NCBI GenBank assembly: GCA_039915505.1
Contig: JBDSND010000021.1
Coordinates: 1 to 20,816 of the forward strand
Direction of reading: 5' to 3'
Origin: CAIWHR01 sp039915505
GTDB lineage: Bacteria > Pseudomonadota > Gammaproteobacteria > Burkholderiales > Casimicrobiaceae
DNA: 20,816 bases
Under the pieces are notes generated by a model, which saw nothing but the letters and a program-made list of their open reading frames with translations, was not told where the DNA came from and ran no database searches. The translations under genes and the position numbers were made by a program. The number at the start of each line of letters is the position of its first letter. Position 1 is the first letter of the stretch. This document shows, in pieces, positions 1 through 6,069 of the stretch.

Positions 1-1
1 A

Positions 2-940
2 TTGCAGGACGGCCGCTTCGTCGCGGCGTTCTCGGGGACCCGCCGCTTCGAGGCGAAGACCTGCGTGCTCGCCGCCGGCGGCTTCGAATCGAATCGCGAA
101 TGGCTGAGGGAGGCGTGGGGTCTGAACGCCCGCGGTGAATACCCGGCCGACAATTTCCTGATCCGAGGCACGCGCTTCAACACCGGCATCCTGCTGCGCT
201 TCATGATCGACGCCGGTGCCGATACCATCGGCGATGCCACCCAGGCCCACATGGTCGCCATCGATGCCCGTGCGCCGCTGTACGACGGCGGTATCTGCAC
301 CCGCATCGATTGCGTGTCGCTCGGCGTGGTGGTCAACCGCGACGCCCAGCGCTTCTACGACGAGGGCGAGGATTTTTGGCCGAAGCGCTATGCGATCTGG
401 GGACGACTGGTGGCGCAGCAGCCAGGACAGATCGCCTGGTCGATCATCGATGCCACGGCGGTCGGACGCTTCATGCCCCCGGTGTTCCCGGGCGTGCGAG
501 CCGACTCGCTCGACGCGCTTGCGTCAGGGCTCGGGCTCGATCCGCAGCGCTTCGTGGACACCCTCGATCGCTACAACGCCGCCTGCCGCGTCGGCACGTT
601 CGATCACACCGCGCTCGACGACTGCCATACCGAGGACCTTTCACCGGCCAAGACCCACTGGGCGCGCCCGCTCGATACCCCGCCGTACTACGGCTATGCG
701 CTGCGGCCCGGCGTCACCTTCACGTATCTCGGCCTCAAGGTCGACGAGCGGGCGCGCGTGCACTTCGGCGGAACGCCGAGCACCAACCTGTTCACTGCGG
801 GAGAGATGATGGCCGGCAACGTTCTGGGCAAGGGCTACACCGCCGGCGTCGGCATGTCCATCGGCACCGCATTCGGCCGCGTCGCCGGCGAGCAGGCAGC
901 CGGAGCGGCGCTTCGGGAGGGCGCGCATGCAGCCGCTTGA
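2..940 (+). CDS. tcuA: FAD-dependent tricarballylate dehydrogenase TcuA, C-terminal part (5' end outside window)
   Basis: This is the last 312 codons of a flavoprotein of the fumarate reductase/succinate dehydrogenase family; the open frame runs to the window edge, so the true start lies upstream. The family oxidises tricarballylate to cis-aconitate in the cytoplasm with FAD, and passes electrons to TcuB. Seen in sequence: AAGGFES near the left edge, the substrate-domain stretch GVVVNRDAQRFYDEGEDFW (around nt 325-380), and the C-terminal FAD-binding segment LFTAGEMMAGNVLGKGYTAG (around nt 790-850), typical of these flavoproteins. The N-terminal dinucleotide-binding motif is not in view. The stop overlaps the start of tcuB by 14 bases, so the two are probably one operon. 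The TcuA assignment over a generic fumarate-reductase flavoprotein rests mainly on the adjoining tcuB. Confidence 0.88.
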   Translation: MQDGRFVAAFSGTRRFEAKTCVLAAGGFESNREWLREAWGLNARGEYPADNFLIRGTRFNTGILLRFMIDAGADTIGDATQAHMVAIDARAPLYDGGICTRIDCVSLGVVVNRDAQRFYDEGEDFWPKRYAIWGRLVAQQPGQIAWSIIDATAVGRFMPPVFPGVRADSLDALASGLGLDPQRFVDTLDRYNAACRVGTFDHTALDDCHTEDLSPAKTHWARPLDTPPYYGYALRPGVTFTYLGLKVDERARVHFGGTPSTNLFTAGEMMAGNVLGKGYTAGVGMSIGTAFGRVAGEQAAGAALREGAHAAA

Positions 941-2108
941 GACGCTCACCCGCGAAGCGGCGGCGCTTGGCAGCGGTGGCGGCAGCGGCGACTCGCATCC
1001 GAAGGACCCGGCCAGCGCCGAGGCCGAGGTCGCGCGGGTGATGCAGATCTGCAATGCCTGCCGCTACTGCGAGGGTTTCTGCGCGGTGTTTCCGGCGATG
1101 ACCCGCCGACTCGCGTTCGGCAAGGGCGACGTCCACTATCTCGCCAATCTCTGCCACAACTGCGGCGCGTGCCTGCACGCCTGCCAATATGCACCGCCCC
1201 ATGAGTTCGGGGTCAACGTGCCAAGGGCCATGGCCGAGGTCCGGGTCAAGACCTACATGGAGTACGCGTGGCCCCCGGCCCTGGGTGCGCTGTATCGCCG
1301 CAACGGTCTCACCTTGTCGCTCGCGCTCGCCCTAGGATTGGCGCTGTTCCTGGCGCTGGCGGTCGCGCGCAGCGGCTCGGTATCGCGCACGCCGCTCGAC
1401 GGCAACTTCTACGCCTTATTTCCGCACAACCTGATGGTGGGCCTTTTCGCGCCGATCTTCCTGTTCGCCATCCTTGCCCTGTCGATCGGCGTGCGGCGCT
1501 TCTGGCGGGACGAGCGGCCCGGACCGGTATCGGCGGCGGCGGCGAGCGAAGCCAGCCACGACGTGCTGCGTCTCAAATATCTCGACGGCGGCCACGGCGA
1601 GGGCTGCAACAACGAGGACGACGCGTTCACCCAATCGCGCCGGCGGCTGCATCACCTCGCGTTCTACGGCTTCCTCCTGTGCTTCGCAGCGACCAGTGTG
1701 GCCACGCTCTATCATTACCTGCTGGGCTGGGAAGCACCGTATGGATTCACCAGCCTGCCGAAGGTCCTGGGGATCACCGGCGGGGTCGCGCTCACCGTGG
1801 GAACGACGGGCCTTTTTTGGCGGAACCTGTCCCGGCATCCTCTCCACCAAGTCGCAAGCCAGCAGCCGATGGACCGTGGCTTCATCGCCCTGTTGTGGCT
1901 GACTGCCGTCTCGGGCCTGGTGCTGATGCTGATGCGCGAGACCGCGGCACTCGCGCTACTGCTCTGCCTGCACCTCGGGGCGGTGATGGCGCTGTTCGCC
2001 ACGCTGCCCTACGGCAAGTTCGCCCACGGCATCTACCGTAGCGCGGCCCTGCTCAAGTTTGCGGTCGAGAAACGCATGCCGGATCGCCTGCGGCTCGATG
2101 CCGAGTGA
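927..2108 (+). CDS. tcuB: Tricarballylate utilization protein TcuB (iron-sulfur membrane electron-transfer protein)
   Basis: A 393-aa protein of the TcuB/CitB family. The known role is to reoxidise the reduced FAD of TcuA and pass electrons to the quinone pool. Two ferredoxin-type [4Fe-4S] signatures are visible: Cys42-x2-Cys45-x2-Cys48-x3-Cys52 and Cys76-x2-Cys79-x2-Cys82-x3-Cys86. About six hydrophobic segments follow, near residues 128-146, 166-188, 243-268, 278-295, 312-330 and 333-353, consistent with a cytochrome-b-like membrane part. The ATG at 927 lies inside the 3' end of tcuA and has a good ribosome site (GGGAGG, 915-920) six bases upstream, which supports translational coupling. 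Length fits the family. A regulator (TcuR) or transporter (TcuC) is not in this window; either may lie upstream. Confidence 0.92.
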   Translation: MQPLETLTREAAALGSGGGSGDSHPKDPASAEAEVARVMQICNACRYCEGFCAVFPAMTRRLAFGKGDVHYLANLCHNCGACLHACQYAPPHEFGVNVPRAMAEVRVKTYMEYAWPPALGALYRRNGLTLSLALALGLALFLALAVARSGSVSRTPLDGNFYALFPHNLMVGLFAPIFLFAILALSIGVRRFWRDERPGPVSAAAASEASHDVLRLKYLDGGHGEGCNNEDDAFTQSRRRLHHLAFYGFLLCFAATSVATLYHYLLGWEAPYGFTSLPKVLGITGGVALTVGTTGLFWRNLSRHPLHQVASQQPMDRGFIALLWLTAVSGLVLMLMRETAALALLLCLHLGAVMALFATLPYGKFAHGIYRSAALLKFAVEKRMPDRLRLDAE

Positions 2109-2109
2109 G

Positions 2110-2353
2110 GCCGGCGTCGACCGACGCGACGGATCCGCGGAGCGGCAGCGCCGTTCGAGGCAGCCGCATCGCCATCGGCGGTGCGTGAGGATGCTGACAA
2201 AGCTGTCGGCGTTCTGTTGAGATTTTTGAGCGGCGACCCACGCGCCGGCTGTCCCTTGCAGTCGACCGTCGGAGTGACGCCGGCGTGGTCCAGCGCGACG
2301 GATCCGAGGACCGAACGACGCCGTTCGACGCAGGCGCATCGCCGCCGGCGGTG
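2110..2353. repeat. Degenerate ~75-bp direct repeat in the tcuB downstream spacer
   Basis: The spacer between tcuB (ends 2108) and the hydratase (starts 2519) has two imperfect direct copies, 2110-2183 and 2279-2353. They share GCCGGCGT, GCGACGGATCCG, GCCGTTCGA and CGCATCGCC and differ by scattered substitutions and one single-base indel; identity is roughly 80 percent by eye. About 95 bases with no recognised content separate them. Open frames run through both strands here but show no protein-like composition. This may be a dispersed intergenic repeat family or a local duplication. Confidence 0.6.
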
Positions 2354-2369
2354 GTTGGGAGCTCTGTGT

Positions 2370-2397
2370 CCGGCACCCCGGCAACCGGGGCAGCCGG
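2370..2397 (+). other. Strong GC hairpin in the tcuB-hydratase spacer
   Basis: CCCCGG (2376-2381), a CAA loop and CCGGGG (2385-2390) form a perfect 6-bp stem. CCGGC (2370-2374) and GCCGG (2393-2397) extend it below a small 1/2-base bulge. No T-run follows, so it is not a classical intrinsic terminator. It could attenuate read-through from tcuB or protect mRNA ends. Confidence 0.4.
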
Positions 2398-2518
2398 CGC
2401 CGAGGCTATCGATGCGCCGTCGACATCAATGCTTGCGAACTTACCATTCCTCGGATGGCCGGTGGGGTGCACACTCCGCCCATCGATGCCGAGCGCCGCA
2501 ACAGCCCGGAGAGTGCCA

Positions 2519-3385
2519 ATGACCCAAGACCTCGACCTCGACGCCTGGATCGGCCGCAGCGAGACGGTGATCGATACCATCGGCCCGACCCCCGTAGTCG
2601 CCCTGACCGCCACCCTCGATCATCCTCCGAGTCCCGTGCCCGCGGGCACGCCGTTGCCGCCGCTGTGGCATTGGCTGTACTTCCTGCCGATGCACCGGCA
2701 AAGCGAGATCGGTCCCGACGGGCACGCCAGGCGCGGGGGCTTCCTGCCACCAGTGCCGTTGCCGCGGCGCATGTGGGCCGGTAGTCAGTTTGAGTTTCGC
2801 GCGCCGATCAAGGTCGGTGACGCCGTCGAGCGCCGGTCGACGATCGACGCCGTCACGACCAAGGAAGGCCGCTCCGGCAAGCTGGTGTTCGTCAAGGTCC
2901 GGCACGCGTTGCGCCTCCATGGCGCGGCCGCCGATGCGGACCCGGCGCTGCTGGAGTTCCACGACATCGTCTACCGCGAGGCGAAGCGACCTGGCGATGT
3001 CGAGCCCCCGCCGCAGAAAGCGGAAACGGGCGCTGCCTGGCAACGCCACATCGTGACCGATGAAGTGCTGCTGTTTCGCTATTCGGCCTTGACCTTCAAT
3101 GGCCATCGCATCCATTACGACCGCCGCTACGTTACCGAGGTCGAGGGCTACCCGGGCCTCATCGTGCACGGACCATTGATCGCCACGTTGCTGATGGACT
3201 TGCTGCGGCGCGAGGCCCCGGCTGCGCAGGTGGCGACCTTCCGCTTCAAGGCGGTGCGACCGACGCTCGACCTGCATCCGTTCCGGGTCAACGGCCAGCC
3301 TTCGCCCGATGGCAAGACCATCAAGCTGTGGGCGCAGGACCACGAAGGCTGGCTGACCATGGATGCAGTGGCGACGCTGCGCTGA
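2519..3385 (+). CDS. FAS1-like dehydratase / MaoC-type acyl-CoA hydratase (mesaconyl-C4-CoA hydratase-like)
   Basis: A 288-aa protein with the double hot-dog layout of fungal-FAS1-like dehydratases and mesaconyl-C4-CoA hydratase, enzymes that reversibly add water to an enoyl-CoA. The N-terminal half (about 1-150) carries the WHWLYFLP and RRMWAG stretches common in this group. The C-terminal half has the hydratase signature RYSALTFNGHRIHYD (Asn194, His196, His199, Asp201), followed by PGLIVHGPLIATLLMDLL. The frame is open further upstream to 2285, but the ATG at 2519 is chosen because GGAGAG (2508-2513) sits five bases before it and similarity-like content begins there. Its neighbours, a broken CoA-transferase and a lyase, suggest a dicarboxylic acid CoA pathway. 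The exact substrate is not readable from sequence; mesaconyl-, citraconyl- or another enoyl-CoA are possible. Confidence 0.85.
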   Translation: MTQDLDLDAWIGRSETVIDTIGPTPVVALTATLDHPPSPVPAGTPLPPLWHWLYFLPMHRQSEIGPDGHARRGGFLPPVPLPRRMWAGSQFEFRAPIKVGDAVERRSTIDAVTTKEGRSGKLVFVKVRHALRLHGAAADADPALLEFHDIVYREAKRPGDVEPPPQKAETGAAWQRHIVTDEVLLFRYSALTFNGHRIHYDRRYVTEVEGYPGLIVHGPLIATLLMDLLRREAPAAQVATFRFKAVRPTLDLHPFRVNGQPSPDGKTIKLWAQDHEGWLTMDAVATLR

Positions 3386-3403
3386 CCAACGGACCGACAC
3401 ATC

Positions 3404-3686
3404 ATGCAATGCCTCAAGGGCATCACCCTCGTCACCTTCGAACACGCCATGGCGGCGCCGTTCGCCCCCGCCAGCTCGCCGGCCTTCGGGCGCGGTTGAT
3501 GAAGATCGAGCGGCTAGCACCGGCGATTTCGTGCGTGGCTACGACGCGCGGGTGCGCGGCCTGGCGTCGCACTTCGAATGGACCCATCGCTCCGAGAGCG
3601 TCACCTCCGACGCCAAACACCCGCAAGCCGCCAAGGTGCTCGAGCGCCTGGTGCTCGAGAAGAGTAGGCTGCCCGCCGGCTGCTGA
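3404..3686 (+). pseudogene. CoA-transferase family III (CaiB/BaiF) remnant, frameshifted and truncated
   Basis: Three successive reading frames together spell the N-terminus of a class III CoA-transferase. Frame one, from the ATG at 3404, gives MQCLKGITLVTFEHAMAAPF. After a shift near 3470 the next frame gives RQLAGLRARLMKIER, and after a second shift near 3520 a third gives GDFVRGYDARVRGLASHFEW and DAKHPQAAKVLERLV. The family begins with a motif of the form LxGIxVVxLEQAVAAPFATRQLADLGARVIKIER, so the order is right. Only about 95 codons remain of the roughly 400 expected; the frame then runs through a non-homologous tail to the stop at 3686. The active-site Asp region is missing, so no active enzyme is possible. 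The intact gene probably once served the neighbouring hydratase/lyase pathway by charging the acid with CoA. Confidence 0.82.
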
Positions 3687-3757
3687 CCGGCCGCGATCGC
3701 GCCTAACCCCTTTTGCACTCTTCGATTTTCCATCACCCCATTGGAACCCGGACCGCC

Positions 3758-5104
3758 ATGCCTGCCACCATCATCGACTCCGAAATCTTCCAGGGCATCT
3801 TCAGCAGTGACGAGATGCGTCAGGTTTGGTCCGACGAGAACCGGACCCAGAAGTATCTCGACATCGAGGCGGCGCTGGCCAAGGTGCAAGGCCGACTCGG
3901 CCTGATCCCGCAGGAGGCGGCTGACGAGATCGTCAGCCACTGCCATCTCGAGCAGATCGACATGGACAAGTTGCGGCAGCAGACCGAGCGCATCGGCTAT
4001 CCGATCCTCGGCGTTGTTTCGCAACTGAACGCGCTCTGCCGCGACAAGCTCGGCGAGTACTGCCACTGGGGTGCGACCACCCAGGACATCACCGACACCG
4101 CGACCGTGTTGCAGATCCGCGAGGGCCTCGACATCGTCGCGCGCGAGCTCGCCGCGATCTCGGCGGCGATGGCGAAGCTCGCCCGGGAACATCGCGACAC
4201 GCCGATGATTGGGCGCAGCAACCTGCAGCAGGCCATTCCGGTAACCTTCGGATACAAGATGGCAGGCCTGCTGTCGGCGATCGAGCGGCATCGCGAGCGC
4301 CTAACGCAGCTCCGCCCCCGCGTTCTGGTCGGCGAGTTCGCGGGCGCGGCGGGCACGCTCGCGTCATTGGAGACGGGCGGCATGGAAACCCAGGCAGGCC
4401 TGTGCGCCGAGCTTCGGCTCGGCCAGCCGGTGATCGCGTGGCATACGATCCGCGACAACGTCGCTGAAGTCGGCGCGTTCCTCGGCCTGGTCGGCGGCAC
4501 GCTCGGCAAGCTGTCGATGGACGTCAAGCTGATGATGCAGACCGAAGTGGGCGAGGTCTACGAGCCGTTCGCTCACGGCCGCGGCTCGAGCAGCACCATG
4601 CCGCAGAAGCGCAACCCGATCTCGTCGTGCTACATCCATGCGGCGATCTCGGTGGTGCGCCAGCACGCCGCGGCGCTGATGGACGCCATGGTCGCCGACC
4701 ACGAGAGGAGCACGGGGCCGTGGGAGATCGAATGGATCGTACTGCCCGAGGCGTTCTGCCTGATGGCTGGAGCGCTCAAGCAATCGCGGTTCATCCTCGA
4801 AGGCCTGGAAGTCGATGCCGCGGCCATGCGCCGCAACATCGACATGACGCATGGCCTGGTGATGAGCGAGGCGGTGATGATGGGTCTCGGCCGCTACATC
4901 GGCCGGGAACACGCGCACGACCGCGTCTACGACATCTGCCGCGAGGCCGTGAAGCAACAGCGACCGCTGCTCGACCTCCTGGCCGAAGATCCCGAGATCA
5001 GCAAGCACCTCGATCGCGCCGCGCTCACGAGGCTCTGCGACCCCGTCAACTATCTGGGCCAGTCGGGGGCGATGGTCGACCGGGTGCTGGCGAGCCTGCG
5101 CTGA
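3758..5104 (+). CDS. Adenylosuccinate lyase / 3-carboxymuconate cycloisomerase-like lyase (fumarase/aspartase superfamily)
   Basis: A 448-aa cytoplasmic enzyme of the superfamily that eliminates an amine or hydroxyl group beta to a carboxylate, usually releasing fumarate. The superfamily signature GSSSTMPQKRNP is at residues 276-287, with the mobile-loop serines and Lys284. A second conserved region, HWGATTQD, is at 103-110 and includes a substrate-binding His. The long helical core and length match adenylosuccinate lyase and 3-carboxy-cis,cis-muconate cycloisomerase relatives. The ATG at 3758 precedes MPATIIDSEIF, where homologous content starts; the frame is open a little further upstream, without a ribosome site. 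It sits downstream of tcuAB, the hydratase and the CoA-transferase remnant and not in a purine or protocatechuate cluster, so a role in organic-acid breakdown is inferred. The substrate is unknown. Confidence 0.83.
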   Translation: MPATIIDSEIFQGIFSSDEMRQVWSDENRTQKYLDIEAALAKVQGRLGLIPQEAADEIVSHCHLEQIDMDKLRQQTERIGYPILGVVSQLNALCRDKLGEYCHWGATTQDITDTATVLQIREGLDIVARELAAISAAMAKLAREHRDTPMIGRSNLQQAIPVTFGYKMAGLLSAIERHRERLTQLRPRVLVGEFAGAAGTLASLETGGMETQAGLCAELRLGQPVIAWHTIRDNVAEVGAFLGLVGGTLGKLSMDVKLMMQTEVGEVYEPFAHGRGSSSTMPQKRNPISSCYIHAAISVVRQHAAALMDAMVADHERSTGPWEIEWIVLPEAFCLMAGALKQSRFILEGLEVDAAAMRRNIDMTHGLVMSEAVMMGLGRYIGREHAHDRVYDICREAVKQQRPLLDLLAEDPEISKHLDRAALTRLCDPVNYLGQSGAMVDRVLASLR

Positions 5105-5160
5105 AGCGCCAGCAAGGGTGCGACGCGGTGTCACCGTCCCGCCCGGAGGGACCCGAATCT

Positions 5161-5412
5161 CTACAGCCGGTCGCTGTTCTTCAGTCCTGTGCCCGATGGT
5201 TTATGCTCCGGGTCCCGCGATTTCCCTACCGCCAGGCGCCTGTGACTCAGTTCGTGCATCACGTCGGCGATGGCGCTCCTGCCCTTGCGGTACCGATCGG
5301 CGCTCTTGCGCAGGATGCGCCGCGACACATCCCACGCCCCTCCGGCGGCGAGGGGCGCGTGTGTCCATGCCACAGCGCTGAACTTCCCCGCCGTACCAAA
5401 AGTCAAGGTCAC
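5161..5412 (-). CDS. Possible small minus-strand ORF, unrecognised
   Basis: This 83-codon frame fills most of the 332-base gap between the lyase and the next plus-strand gene. It would start at a GTG at 5412 and end at TAG (5161-5163). The C-terminal half has a protein-like look: WDVSRRILRKSADRYRKGR and IADVMHELSHRRLAVGKSRD, with mostly G/C third positions. The same frame stays open into the antisense of the flanking gene, as is common in GC-rich DNA, so openness alone proves little. I do not recognise the family and saw no good ribosome site. It may be a gene, the 3' remnant of one, or chance. The rest of the gap holds nothing clear. Confidence 0.22.
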   Translation of the reverse strand: MTLTFGTAGKFSAVAWTHAPLAAGGAWDVSRRILRKSADRYRKGRSAIADVMHELSHRRLAVGKSRDPEHKPSGTGLKNSDRL

Positions 5413-5436
5413 TATCCCAATCAAGCAGATCGCACC

Positions 5437-5955
5437 ATGAAAACCGAGCTCGAAAAGTTCTACGCCATGATCGAAGACATCGAGATCGCCATGATGACCA
5501 CGCGTCAGGATGATGGGCACCTGCGCTCGCGTGCCATGGCCAACCAGAAGCAGGCCGAGGGGGCAGACCTGTGGTTCGTGACCTCGGAGGGGACGGCGAA
5601 GCTCCATGACGTCGAGCACGATCCGCATGTAAACCTGACTTATTATCGGGAGCGCTCGCGGGAGTGGATCTCCGTCTCGGGAACCGCAACGCGCTCGCAG
5701 GACCGGCAGAAGATCGGCGAGCTCTACGCGCCCGACTGGAAAATGTGGTTTCCGGACGAAGGCGATCCGCGTCATGGAACCCCGGACGATCCGCGACTGG
5801 TGCTGATCGGCGTGCACATTCACGCTGCCGAGTTCCTGGAGGTCGACAAGCCGAAGCCCGTGGTGTTGTTCGAGCTGGTGAAGGGCTGGCTTTCCGGAAA
5901 CCAGCCCGATATCGGCACGATGCACCAGCTGCGGGAGCCGGGCCGCCCAGGCTGA
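5437..5955 (+). CDS. Pyridoxamine 5'-phosphate oxidase-family protein (general stress protein 26-like)
   Basis: A 172-aa protein of the FMN-binding split-barrel fold. Typical features are the N-terminal helix KFYAMIEDIEIAMMTT, the barrel strand LRSRAMANQKQAEGADLWFV (about residues 28-47), then KLHDVEHDPHVNLTYY and a strand ending WISVSGTA. These match the general-stress-protein-26/PNPOx-like group, which bind FMN or related flavins; most are of unknown function and do not make pyridoxal phosphate. The ATG at 5437 begins the family-like sequence. The frame is open much further upstream, inside the lyase antisense/out-of-frame region, which I reject as coding. No strong ribosome site is visible before it. 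It stands alone, with no operon partner. Confidence 0.82.
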   Translation: MKTELEKFYAMIEDIEIAMMTTRQDDGHLRSRAMANQKQAEGADLWFVTSEGTAKLHDVEHDPHVNLTYYRERSREWISVSGTATRSQDRQKIGELYAPDWKMWFPDEGDPRHGTPDDPRLVLIGVHIHAAEFLEVDKPKPVVLFELVKGWLSGNQPDIGTMHQLREPGRPG

Positions 5956-6008
5956 CGGCGGCAGGACGCGGGCTGCCAGCACCACCGCCCCTACCCGGGC
6001 CTCGATCG

Positions 6009-6038
6009 TTCCGGCGCGCGGCTGCGCTCCCGGTATGA
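6009..6038 (+). promoter_or_regulatory. Possible sigma70-type promoter for the zeta-like gene
   Basis: TATGAT (6033-6038) resembles a -10 box, with TTCCGG (6009-6014) 18 bases upstream as a poor -35. It lies 31 bases before the start at 6070, just after the previous gene ends, which suits an independent transcript. Weak evidence only. Confidence 0.3.
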
Positions 6039-6069
6039 TTTCGGCGTCGGAATCTCGAGGGGCGAACGG

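Noticed and set aside
2285..2518. Upstream extension of the hydratase frame
   Set aside because: It covers the intergenic repeat and hairpin, lacks protein-like content, and the ATG at 2519 has a good ribosome site.
2441..3520. 359-codon minus-strand open frame opposite the hydratase
   Set aside because: It is antisense to a gene with recognisable catalytic motifs; long antisense frames are expected in DNA this GC-rich, and its product is rich in Arg and Gly with no motif.
5136..5152. Hairpin GTCCC/GGGAC after the lyase gene as a terminator
   Set aside because: The stem is only five bases and there is no T-run.
4627..5436. 270-codon N-terminal extension of the PNPOx-like frame
   Set aside because: It overlaps the lyase gene in another frame and is Arg/Pro/Gly-rich; family sequence begins at the ATG at 5437.
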